The notes under the pieces were generated by a model. It worked only from the letters and a program-made list of their open reading frames with translations, made no database searches and was not told the origin of the DNA. Below, piece by piece: positions 12,106 to 22,589 of a stretch of 64,000 bases of DNA. Positions within the stretch are counted from its first letter, which is position 1; every line of letters starts with the position of its first letter. Both the position numbers and the translations under genes were made by a program. Location of the stretch: contig NW_005179190.1 of assembly GCF_000350225.1 (NCBI RefSeq), forward strand, positions 51,000 to 114,999, given 5' to 3'. The DNA comes from Chondrus crispus. Taxonomy: Eukaryota > Rhodophyta > Florideophyceae > Gigartinales > Gigartinaceae.

Positions 12106-13095
12106 TGTAGTGCAATGCGCCTGGCTGGCTGTGGCCGAGGTCCGATGACAAAACACAACCAAAATAAAGAAAGCAAGCGAACAGCCGACAGCGCAGCGCT
12201 ACCAAGCGCTCGGAGCTCCCTTTCCCTTCAACCGGGTTTGCGGCCTGCAGTAGTTCCGATCTCAAAGTAGGTGGGCGGAAGGAAGAAGCCCCTTCCGGGA
12301 TGATGGTGTGGTAGAGTCTTTTGAAGGCTGGATTCTAGACGAGTGCGGGGGTGTCTAGGTAACCCTGGCCCGATGGGACGTAAATCCAATACTCGTAGAG
12401 CGCCTTCTATACCTTATGCTCACGACAAGGTCTTCGTCAGGGGTGTCGCAACAAGCTCCGATGGACGAAAAAACAGTAGCAACGCTTCACCCGCGTGTTG
12501 CCAGATGTAAAAACACCTACACCGGTCCGCCCGCAACCAGAATCTGATGGAACAAACGATATCTTGCTCAAGCAAAAAGATTTTCCGCGGGGGCGTCGCA
12601 TTGAGTCTCGACGGGAAAAAGTTTCAGTAGCAGCGCTTTACCTTTGTGCTGCCCAATGGGAAAAAGCACCAACACCAGATCAGTCACAACTACAGTCCGA
12701 TGGAACCAACACAATGAAAACACTGATGATGTACCAGCACCAAAGCCTAATGGCTTATGTCAACACAATGCGGATCTCAATCCAACACAAGGTGGTACCA
12801 ACGTAAAGGATAGGATAGGATAGGGAAATTAGGGATAGGGAAATAAAGGAAACGGAAATAGAAAGGGGGCCCCGAGCGCTGAAGGATATCATTGTCTAAA
12901 GTAGAAGGGAGCGCCTTGGTAAAGACGGACTTCAACCAAGACCACGTTCAACTCCCACAACTCGGGTTGCATTTATTGACTTTTCGGTCGAGGGGCTTAG
13001 ATATATATCGCCCCACTGGAGGCACTACTGTAGCTCGTGGCGCGAGATCCTAAATCTAATCTCCTATCAGCGAATTAGTGGTAACTAAATTAAGG
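12106..13095 (-). mobile_element. Truncated, diverged L1-type LTR
   Basis: It begins TGTAGTGCAATGCGCC exactly like the left edge of the other L1 LTRs and keeps their order of landmarks: the AACAC/CAACAG tandem repeats (here three diverged units between 12475 and 12790), the GGGAAATAAAGGAAA block, the TATA region near 13003-13010 and the TAGATCTAAT-like block. The last 60 or so bases up to ATTGCACTACA are missing, so the right edge is a truncation. It interrupts the copia integrase at 12105. No target duplication can be seen because one end is lost. Confidence 0.7.
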
Positions 13096-13241
13096 AAAAC
13101 GTCCATCTTCGGTGACATGCTACCAATAAAATACCACTCGGTGGTAACCTTCCGGGTACAATATGCATTGATTGTGATTCCGCACAAGATGACAAACTAG
13201 ATGCAAATTAATTTTTTTGAATCCAATCCAATTGTCATCCT
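13096..13241. other. Short unassigned spacer with target site of the L3 solo LTR
   Basis: AT-rich sequence with a TACCAC/GTGGTA dyad near 13130-13145. Its last five bases ATCCT (13237-13241) are the left target duplication of the next LTR. No gene. Confidence 0.4.
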
Positions 13242-13871
13242 TGTAGTATAACCGCCGACAACTATATATTAGATTTAGAATTAGATCTACCGCTGTAAGG
13301 TACGGGCCTTACAGCGTGCGCGAGCGCATACCTTACAGTGCGCGTGCACTAACACGTGTACCACACGTGTTCTGTCAGCCCCGACGGCTGACAGAGTTAC
13401 AGTGCGGGCCGGCCCGCAAAATCCACAGTAGCTAACCACAGTACAGTCCGCATTGTACTGTAAACCACTAGATTAACTTGTACAATAAATATAGGGAGAG
13501 ACCGCCGGCGGAGGGTTCTAAGGTAGGCAACCCTCCACCGACGTTCTACCCTCCAGCTTATTCTAACCGCCGCTCCGCCGGACCACGACAGTTAGAAGCC
13601 ACTTCGCGGGTAGTGGACGCGCGCGACAGGTCGGCGAGCTCGGATTCGCCTCCGCCCGTCGGTACTAGATCGTCAACCGGTACTGCTCCGGGCGTCGAGG
13701 CGTCGATCCGCGCGCCCATGCGCGCGTCCACCTCCGACACCGCTCTACCATACGCTACCGGCCCGTGCTTGGTGGCGTTGGTTGATTCAAGACCCTCGGT
13801 ACCGTCGACCCGGGTTCTTCCATCGAACAGCCGCGAACACCGCTCCTTCGCGTGGGGGTGTTTATGCGACA
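13242..13871 (+). mobile_element. Solo L3 LTR (630 bp) with ATCCT target duplication
   Basis: It begins TGTAGTATAACC and ends TTTATGCGACA, and ATCCT is repeated at 13237-13241 and 13872-13876. It is a diverged relative of the LTR at 57114-57814: both start TGTAG[CT]ATAACC, carry a hairpin array followed by a TATA-like AATAAATATAGG (13484-13495), and include a related transcribed segment (the frame after TATA reads PPPVGTRSS here and PPPVSTGTS there). Loss of the internal region by LTR-LTR recombination explains a lone LTR. Confidence 0.8.
13291..13461. promoter_or_regulatory. Hairpin array upstream of the L3 TATA box
   Basis: A series of inverted repeats: CGCTGTAAGG/CCTTACAGCG (13291-13316), ACACGTGT twice (about 13351-13370), CTGTCAGCC/GGCTGACAG (13372-13394), the perfect 16-mer TGCGGGCCGGCCCGCA (13403-13418) and ACAGTACA/TGTACTGT (13438-13461). 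The corresponding part of the 57 kb LTR has hairpins with partly different stems but the same CTGTCAGC/GCTGACAG pair. Confidence 0.7.
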
Positions 13872-13876
13872 ATCCT

Positions 13877-13966
13877 CTCAGAGGTGCCAATACGATTGAC
13901 ATTCTCGTGTCAAAATTGTAATGGATTCAATGCTCACTGAAAATGCAATACTGTAGTAATAGAAAG
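13877..13966. other. Host spacer with presumed outer target site of R1b
   Basis: Ninety bases between two LTRs. The five bases GAAAG before 13967 would be the left target duplication of R1b, but the partner is lost with the truncated 5' end of that element. Confidence 0.3.
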
Positions 13967-14920
13967 TGTAGTACAATGCGCCTGTCACGCAGAGACCAAG
14001 GTCCGGCGGTCCTCCACAAACAACAACAACAAAAACAACAACTGCCCACGGCACAGCGCTACGGAGTGTTCGAAGCTCCCTGCCCTCTTCAAGCGGGTTT
14101 GCGGCCCGCAGTGGCTCGGATCCCTGATAGGGGGCAAAGAGAAAGGCCCAGCCCGGGATCGGTAAATGGTGGTAGAGTCTTGCAAAGGCAACTGCTCGAC
14201 GAGTTCGGAGGGGTGTCTAGGTAAACCTGGTCCGATGGGTCGTAAATCCAATGCTCGTGGAGCGCCTTGATACCTTATACCCATGATAAGGTCTTCAACG
14301 GGGAGGTCGCAACGTAGCCCGTCGGGAAAGAATTAAACGTAGCAGCGCTACACCGTCGTACTGCCCGATGGCAAAGTACCAACACCGGATCGGTCGCAAC
14401 CAGATTCCGATGGAACCAACTCTGAGAAAAGCACCACTGGAGCACCAACACAGATGCCCGATGGCTAATGACGTCACGTTGTGGATCGCAATCCTACAAG
14501 GGGGGACCAACTCAAGATTAAAAGAAATTAGGATAGGGAAATAAAGGAAAATTGATAAGGAAAAAGGGGACCCCCGAGTGCAAAGGATACCGTAGGCTAG
14601 AGTAGAAGGGAATGTTTTATAAAAGACGGACTTCGACCAAGGCGATATCAAACTCTGGCAACTCGGGTTACCTTTACTGACTTGGTGGTCAGCCGGCTAA
14701 GGCATATATCGCCCCGCCGGAGCCACTACAGTAGCTCGCGGCGCTACATCCTAGATCTAATCTGATGTCAGCAAAATTAATGCTAACTAATTAACTAAAT
14801 AAAATAAAAAATTAAAACTGTGCAATTATTCACACGCGTGTCCCCCAACCCGGACTCTTTGTCATATCCAATTATTTTCCTTTCTTTCCACCCCCCTGTA
14901 GAGCCCCATATTGCACTACA
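13967..14920 (-). repeat. 3' LTR of R1b (L1 family)
   Basis: It begins TGTAGTACAATGCG and ends ATTGCACTACA, with the inverted termini of the family. To its right is TATCCCCCC, the complement of a polypurine tract, as at the 3' LTR of R1a (26219-26230). The flanks are not repeated, as expected for the inner edge of an LTR and not a solo copy. At 954 bp it is about 100 bp shorter than the other L1 LTRs. Confidence 0.75.
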
Positions 14921-17360
14921 TATCCCCCCTATGAGCGCCCTTGCGCAGTGCACCTCTCTGCAGAATCCCCTAAGTCATTCATCTCTTTTCGACCGACGGT
15001 CACAGCCGAAGCAAGGGCAACACGAACTCAACCTTTCTTTTTCCTGCCGGGGTGCTTATTGATTAGCGGTATCACCCTATGCCCTTTGAATTATAGAAAG
15101 AAACCATTTTCATATCCCTTCCCTTTATTTCATTTCCCCTGACCACGAAGTACATTCCTGATACCCCCTCTGTTCATGCAGCCAACACTGGGAGTTCCCG
15201 CGACAATCTCCTACCAAACTTCCTTCGAATCGGGAGTGCCCCACGCTGTCGCCCTCTCAGCCAGCAATCCATTGACCTCTGTGTTGTAATTGAGCGGTCC
15301 AATTGCGCTCAGCAAGGGAAAACCGTCATAAACATCCACCCTGAACTTCAGCGTGACGGTAAAAGTGAAGATTGTCCCTTGGTGCGAAGAACAAGAAATC
15401 GGTCGCGTTCCCTCCTCGCTTCCCGTTTCCCCAATAGTTTTTCTCGAGCAGACCTCAGTTTGTGACGCCAAGAGTCCTTCAAGCTCATGGATTCCCCATG
15501 AAGTGTCCAATCTGTGGCATTCCAATTTTTCCTGTACCGGTGGTACCGCAACACTCAGCATGGTGGCTTCCTTTTTCCGATTATCTGGACAAAGAAGTCC
15601 CTGCGCCTATCTCTCTTCTAACCCTTGACTCGACATGGAGGCTCGTCTTTCCGTTCCCCTTTTCTTGTGTCGCAGTCTCTCCCTCGTCCGTCCTCCAACC
15701 TCCAAACACATTTGCTGGAAATCGTTGTTGCAACCGTCTCCTGTTAAAAGAAAGGTGAACACTCTCAGCGCTGTCCCTACGTTCCTAGCATAGCCACACT
15801 CCACCACGTGTTTGTCGCAAGAATGGTGCACTTGAACGCACAATTCTCATGACCAATGTTTTCCCTAACGCTTCGTCTTGAGCGGTTCCAGTTGTCAGTG
15901 TCCCCGGGGACGAGATCTCTATCAATTGTTCCACGGCGGCCTCCTGTGGTTACACCACCTTCCCCAAATAAAAAAATCCCCTGATAGTTTCATGCCTTCA
16001 GGTCTTTCCCTTGCGTGGGCCTCCACGAACTCCACACAGAATGGTCTCTCCGCCGTTGCCACTCTACGCTCTGCGCCCTCTCACGCTTCACCAAGTCGTC
16101 ATGCGATGTTCTTTCAGCCCCCCTCCGCTCTGATCAGACAAGAAATGTCCATCCACATCACGGATCATATTGAACGTATGCGAAGCGTCGATCGTGATCT
16201 TGCCAACAGTTACCTTGTCGAAAGTTTCTTGGACCAGCCTTTCGTTAGCGGTCTCAAGTGTGGCGGCTGGCGCGGTAGGTTCAAGTCGGTTGTCATTTTG
16301 AGGAACGATCGCGCTGCATAGGGAACAGCATCTTCAATCACCACCTCGACCGCACTAAAAACCCAAAATGCGCTTGCAAACGTTGCCACCTGTGTCTACT
16401 TCGTCGCGAAAATTCGACTTCCGATCGAGCATGTCAGCGGCGTTTCGCTGCGGAGTCAAAGACGGTTTCGGCCCTTCGGCCATCTTTCTACGCCGTATGG
16501 CCAGTTCATGTCTCGCGAAGGATCCCTTCATCATATCCCTCGGGTCCGGTACGTCTGTAGATTGCGGCCCCATCGCCTCTCGTACTGCGGCATTTTTCTT
16601 GACCCCATGAGTCTTCGTCGGTGTTTTCTGCAAGCCGGAACTACTTCATGCGCTTTCCCAGTGCATGAGCGGCATACTACCGACCACCGCCTCCCGCCTC
16701 CTTCGTCTCCAAATTCCTCCCCTTACAGTTCCAACCTTTTTCTTCCTCTTCCTCGCAGTGTACGCGTCCCGAAATCCTCCTCTTCATGTAACCCGGCATG
16801 CTCATTCTCGAGTTCCCCCTCTGATTACCATTGTCGTCCCTTCGATCCCGGTGTCACACACCTCTGTCTTCCTTCTACATCCTCTTACTTGTAGTGTAAG
16901 TCTCCACTTTCCTCCTTTTTTCACTGGTGCGTTCCCCCCAGTTTTTTTACCTCCCGACGGGTTACAAATATAGGGTGCTGTTAGCCTCCGGTCCGTCCCT
17001 CATTTCCCATTAATCTTCGCGAACTCGCTTCGATCCCTCATCAAGGAAACACTGACTCCCCCGGAGTCTCAGAAGCGGCCCGCTTTTTTTCGGACAATAT
17101 CGCCTCAGGTGGTCTGCACGCATGCACTTGAATCATGATCACAGTGGTCTTTTCCTTGGGGTGTTTCCTCGAACCCCCCTTGGCCTGCTCTCGCAGAGCG
17201 GAGTGATCGTTGGTCAAACAGGAATGTAGCTGGTCCTCTCGCCCATGCCGGAAACATTTAGTATGTCAAACATTGATGTCCCCTGAAAAAATACATGAAA
17301 GATTCTCGCCACTCTCACTTCTCATAAATCGTCCCACCTCTTGATATTCACCCCACTCCT

Positions 17361-18117
17361 TGTGCTATATCGCCAAGTGTCCACTAGTGTACATACTGTA
17401 CTCGAACACTCGATGGTGTATGACAAGGACCGCATTGGTTAATTCCCAATTCGAAAGGTAATTACCTTATCGCCCGGTAAGTTGGGCAGCGCAATTCGCG
17501 TCCGTGTCCGTACTGTACTCGAATCATACCGTCTAATGTATGATGCCGGCGTACCTCGCTGGCGCCCAAGTGCAGGACCGTTACTGCCTGACGTATAGTC
17601 GTACCGTTACAGTCTGGCACTGTAAGAACGGGGACTACTGTAGTTGATATAATAAAGTAGGGAAGGGGAAGGACTCGAGTGGGTCATCGATCAACGCGGT
17701 GACATCATCTCGAGGGCCGACCCCTTTGTCCCTTGGTTTGGTCTTTCGCCTGACTACGTTTTCGTCTTCCCTTTTTGTACATCGAGTACAACGAAAAGTA
17801 CTCCACCGCAGGGGTAACGCACGACGAGCGCTCCGCATAGCGCCCGGATTCGTCCTCCGTGACGGCGTTGCCTCCGCACGGCGTCGAGTTACCACGTCGA
17901 GGACGTCGATCTGCCTTTCGTGGCATCGTTGTGTCGAACCCACACCGTTCTACCAAAACCTCTACCAACCAGCTACCGAACTCCCTTCTCTCTTGCTTTG
18001 TGGTTCTTACTACACGTGTGCACGGCATTCGTCGAGTCTTGCACGCCTCGAACTACAGTACGACGTGTCGCAGCTCCCGCTACCCGAAGCCGGTCGAGCG
18101 CGGCACGTTCTACTACA
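17361..18117 (+). mobile_element. Solo L2 LTR (757 bp)
   Basis: It begins TGTGCTATATCGCC and ends GTTCTACTACA, the same termini and order as the LTRs of R2, in opposite orientation. The flanking CTCCT (17356-17360) and CTCTT (18118-18122) match at four of five bases. CTACTGTAG (17635-17643) lies directly upstream of TGATATAATAAAG (17645-17657), the probable TATA region. Dyads include the perfect AAGGTAATTACCTT (17455-17468), ATCATAC/GTATGAT (17523-17544) and TTACAG/CTGTAA (17607-17625). Confidence 0.85.
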
Positions 18118-18279
18118 CTCTTTTGTTGGGCCCGTTTTGTCTTGCCCGTCGGTACTTGCGGTTCGAGCATCTCCTCGACAGTACAGTAACACAAACTGAG
18201 ACAAAACGAACAAGGAGAGTAAAAGAAATGATACTAATCGGAAAATGAAGGAGGGGCGGTCGTCGTCTGCTGTAGCAAC

Positions 18280-19323
18280 TGTAGTGCAATGTGCCTGGCA
18301 GGCCGCGAACGCAGTCCGACGGTCAAACAAAAAGAAGAAAAACAACAACAGCAACAACCACTGCCGATGGCACGCGCTACGGAGCGTTCGAGACTCCCTT
18401 TCCCCTTGTGTGGGCTTGCGACCCACGGTAGCTCAACTCCGACGGGGGGGTTAAGGAAAGATGCCCGGCCCGGGAGGATAATGGTGGTAGAGACTTTTGA
18501 AGACTTGAGCGCTCGACGAGTGCGGATTGGGATTGTCTACGAGGATGTAACCGCGGTTCGCTGGGTTGTAAGGCCAATGCTCGACGAGCGTCTTCAGCAC
18601 CTTGTGTGTAATTCAAGGTCTTCGACGGGGCCTTGTTCAGCACTACCCGACGGGATTGTAACCGTGTAGCAACGCTATTACCGACGTGTTGCCCGATGGC
18701 TAAAAACACCCTCACCAGCGCGATCGCGATCGCGGTAGGCGGTACCAACTCTGTCTTATACAGCAAGACCTTCGACGGAGGCGTCGTTACAACAGCCTTC
18801 CTACGGAACTTGAAACAGTAGCAGCGCTACGCAACGTGCTGCCCGATGGCTAAAACACCTACACCGGATCGGTCGCAACCAACTCCAGTGGAACTAACAC
18901 AATTAAGGGAAAAATAGAGGTAGAGATAGAAACGAATAGGGAAATAAAGGAAAAAGAAAGGGGAACCCCCGAGCGCAAAGGATAACGTAATCTGTGGTAA
19001 AAGGGAGCGTCTTGGCAAAGACGGACTTCGACCAAGGCGATATCAAACTCTGGCAACTCGGGTTACCTTTACTGACTTGGTGGTCAGAGGGCTAAGGTAT
19101 ATATCGCCCCGCCGGAGCCACTACAGTAGCTCGCTGCGCTAGATCCTAGATCTAATCTAGTGTCAGCAAAATTAATGCCAACTAATTAACTAAGTATAAT
19201 AAAATAATTAAAAATTAAAACTGTGCAGTTATTCACACGTGTGTCCCCCAACCCGGACTATTTGTCATATCCAAATATTTTCCTTTCTTTTCACCCCCCT
19301 TTTCAGGTGCGTATTGCACTACA
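18280..19323 (-). mobile_element. Solo L1 LTR (1044 bp) with GCAAC target duplication
   Basis: It begins TGTAGTGCAATGTGCC and ends GTATTGCACTACA. GCAAC is present at 18275-18279 and 19324-19328. The orientation is that of R1a. It lies in the R1b 3' region. The internal GTAGCA[AG]CGCTA repeat unit occurs twice (near 18665 and 18819), as in other L1 LTRs. Confidence 0.85.
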
Positions 19324-21242
19324 GCAACAAATGGATCGTCGTGATTACAAGCTCGTAGCGCGTCGCCTTCTCTCCTTCGGAGTCGGTCGCTTGTATTTTG
19401 TACGCACCGGCGGTGTTCGTGCAGACAATCTTGGGTGGCGCTGGCAGCGCCATTTTGGTATGAACCACGCACGCCCGGTGATGGTCGTCCTCGACTCCCC
19501 ATTACGCTTCTCATCCTCCAGGGAAATCCCTGTTTCCCTTTTGCTGTTGGGGGTGTTCCTCCTTTTGGCACGGGGGTGAGCGTCTTCTGGTCCTTCTCTT
19601 AGTCCTTGTAAACTCGCTGATCAACCGCCGCCGTTGCCGAGTGGTCTCCTCGAATTTTTCTCCGTCGGAACCATCCTCGGCCTTCGTGTTGACGTCGCAG
19701 TGCGGAGTTATGTTCCACCTTTGCCAAAAATAAAATAAACAAGCAAAGGAACCGACAAAATAAAAAAGAGAGAGAGGTAGGAACGGTAGAAGGAAAATAA
19801 GCAAAGGGCAGCGGAGAGAAAGAGGACTCCCTACGCCAGGTTGCTCGCTAGTAAAGACTCAAAGTGTGAGCCTGGCGTCGTCAGCCTCTACGACCAACAG
19901 GTGGATCGCCGTAAACAAGCTCGTCGAGCGTACATTTCTTGATCTGTGGAACGCATCCGACACACTTGGGACGAGCTCGACGACGTCGTCGTGTGACGCT
20001 GTCAGCAGCGTCCTGCGCGCTCGGTGAGTCTGCATCCTGCCGTCTTCTGATACTTCTCCTACTAGTCTCGCGGTACTGCATGCGCAGTCGGCGTATGGAA
20101 TCTCGTAGCTTGACGTCCTTGGTCATTCAAAAAAAAGAAAAAACAAAACAACAATCAATTCTCTCTCCGTCTCGTATCCTAAAGCGTTGAAAACGTTGCA
20201 GATTTCCCGCATCAGTTGCCCCTTTCAGCGCCTCGCCTGTACTTCTTTCCTTTTGTTGTGTACAGTGATGTACCCGGAGTAAAAACATTTCTTTCTCGTT
20301 CACAGCGCTGTCTTCCTCTAGAGGTTCCAACCTCTTATCCCAGACGTCGTGAAACTTCCCTTTCGACTAAAAGCAGCAGCGTAGCCTTCATCTGTGACGC
20401 CGAACACGTCTCTTCGACGAACGTGTTTTCGTCCTTGTCGACTGCTGTAGTAGCTCGAGCCCGAGTTCCTTCTCTAACAGTTCGTTGTAGCGCTTCACAG
20501 GCCCAGGGTCGATGGCCCTCCCTTTGATCTAAAAAGGCGCATGCGAATTTCTCCCTTGTCCATCGCACTTCTCAATTACTACCGTACCGTGTGGTAAGCT
20601 TAGCGCACTTCCTGTCACTGCCTCTTTTCCCGTTGTCCGCCGGCCTCATCTCCTTCTGGCTCTATCTATGACGTAGAAACACCTGTCGTAGAGTCATGTT
20701 CTCCTACGTATCTTAGCTCCTCCTCGGCATTTCCCTGAATGGCGAGAATCCCGTGACACGGGCGTCGTCCGTAACCTTGTCAGAGGCGGAATTGATCTCG
20801 AAGATCATCGCCTCTTCAATGCCCTCCTTGGACTCCTCGTCGACTTGCTGACCGACCCCCGCGGCGCGGGGTCGCGTCCCTAAAATTTCAACAATAAAAT
20901 AAAATAGAACAACACAAAAGCAATCACAAATAAAACAAAAACGAGACAGAACAGTTATGAAGGTAAGAGTAAAAGAAGTGGATTATCCAGTCCATGTCCC
21001 CGTTCTTCCAACATTCTTTCTTCGCTTGGCACATCGTTACGCCACTTCCGACCTGAGTATCTCATCGCGACGCCTATCCTACTCGTGCGCGCGCTGCTCT
21101 ACTTGTGTGTGGCTGTCTGAGGGCCCCTCACCTGACTCGTTCCTTCTCATCATTCCCTATGATCCCTACGACTACCCTTGTTTTCTAACTTCGCGCTGCG
21201 TCCCACAGTATCTATTCCGACTTGACAACCGTCTGACAGAGG

Positions 21243-21525
21243 CTACCCCGCTTGTGTGCGCGCGACTTGCGGCGGCAAGGGTAACTTTCTTCTTCGGAAA
21301 TATCTTACAACTGCGCTGCGCGGTAATGATGCGACTGGTTCCCACGTCGCGTCCTTCGTCTCATATCCATACCATTTCACCTTGAGGATTAATTCCTCAT
21401 CTTGATACCCGTGATCGATGATCTTTTCTATCACGTACTCGGCGTTCTCATTTTCTTCCTCGTGTCTGGGGTTAATTTCTTCCCCCTCCTGAAGATTCTC
21501 CGACTCCTCCAACTCTTCTGAATTA
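21243..21525 (-). pseudogene. R1b pol C-terminus: chromodomain
   Basis: The frame ends LPLPPQVAR just like pol of R1a and contains EYVIEKIIDHGYQDEELIL, then VKWYGYETKDATWEP, the core of a chromodomain: an aromatic pair, W, and the DATWEP strand-helix junction. In chromoviruses this module steers integration to chromatin marks. A solo LTR at 21531 separates it from the rest of pol. The reading frame itself is intact over this piece. Confidence 0.8.
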
Positions 21526-21530
21526 CTTGT

Positions 21531-22584
21531 TGTAGTGCAATAATGGGCTCTACAAGGGGGTGAAAAGAAGGAAAATATTTGGATTTGGATATGAAAAGTA
21601 GTCCGGGTTGGGGGGACACACGTGTGAATAATTGCACAGTTTTAATTTTTAATTATTTTATTTAGTTAATTAGTTGGCATTAATTTTGCTGACACTAGAT
21701 TAGATCTAGGATCTAGCGCCGCGAGCTACTGTAGTGGCTCCGGCGGGGCGATATATACCTTAGCCCTCTGACCACCAAGTCAGTAAAGGCAACCCGAGTT
21801 GCCGGAGTCGAATGTCGCCTTGGTCGAAGTCCGTCTCTACCAAGACGCTCCCTTTTACCTAATCCTACGGCATCCTCTTATGCCTGGGGTGTTCCCTTTT
21901 CTCTTTCCTTTATTTCCCTATCTCTTTGTATCTCTACTTCTACCTATTTTTCCCTTATCTTGTGTTGGTGCCATCGGCCTCGGTTGCAACCGAACCGGTG
22001 CAGGTGTCTATGCCATCCGGCGACACAGTTGACGTAGCGCTGCTACTGTGACCAATTTCCCGGCAGAGACTGTTGCAACGAAGTCTCCCTCGAAGGGCTC
22101 CGTCGTGTTACGAGCCAGTGTTGGTGCCATCGGCGTCGGTTGCGACCGAACCGGTGTAGGTGTTTCGAGCCATCGGGCGGCACGGTTGACGTAGCGCTGC
22201 TACTTTCATTTCATCCCGTCGGGCTGCGTTGCGACGCCCCCGTCGAAGGCCTTGTCGCGTCACAAGGTGTCGAAGAAGCTCAATCAGCATTGGCCTTACA
22301 ACCCAGTGGAACCGGGGTACCTACGTACACGCCCCACCCTACCCTCGTCGAGCAGATCTCTTCGCAAGTCTCTACCACACCGATCCCGGGCCGGGCTATT
22401 TCTCTGTGCCCCCCCCCCTAGCAGGGATCTGAGCTACTACGAGTGGCAAGCTCGTTTAAACGGAGAAGGGAGAGTCGGACACTCCGTAGCGCTGTGCCAT
22501 CGGCAGTTCTTCATCTTGTTGCTGTTGTTGTTTTTGCTGGACCATCGGACCGCGGTCTCTGCCCGACAGGCGCATTGCACTACA
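21531..22584 (+). mobile_element. Solo L1 LTR, plus orientation, CTTGT target duplication
   Basis: It begins TGTAGTGCAATAATGGGC and ends GGCGCATTGCACTACA, with CTTGT at 21526-21530 and 22585-22589. It is the only L1 copy in the window that points to the right, so it cannot be an LTR of R1b itself. The sense-strand promoter is readable here: CTACTGTAG at 21726-21734 and ATATATACC (21751-21759) about 20 bases later. Confidence 0.9.
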
Positions 22585-22589
22585 CTTGT

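Larger units (their letters stand above)
14921..21242 (-). other. Long 3' region of R1b between pol and the 3' LTR
   Basis: After removing the two LTR insertions about 4.5 kb remain, comparable with the 4.0 kb in R1a. The plus strand is pyrimidine-rich. I see no conserved frame between the two copies on either strand. Shared landmarks are the A/C-rich block with AACAAAAACGA (20880-20960, matching 30055-30115 in R1a) and GATCGCCGTAAACAAGCTCGT (19907-19927, matching a stretch near 28493). It may be a decayed counterpart of the antisense-gene cassette of R2 and R3, but that is not shown. Confidence 0.5.

Noticed and set aside
13478..13921. 147-codon plus-strand frame after the L3 TATA box as a separate gene
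   Set aside because: It starts in the LTR and runs out of it into flanking DNA. Similarity to the frame at 57519-57079 reflects LTR homology.
17635..18199. Plus-strand frames of 107-166 codons in the L2 LTR (repeated at 39.6 and 50.4 kb) as genes
   Set aside because: They recur only because the LTR recurs, overlap in several phases and carry no motif. An LTR-encoded leader peptide cannot be excluded but is not supported.
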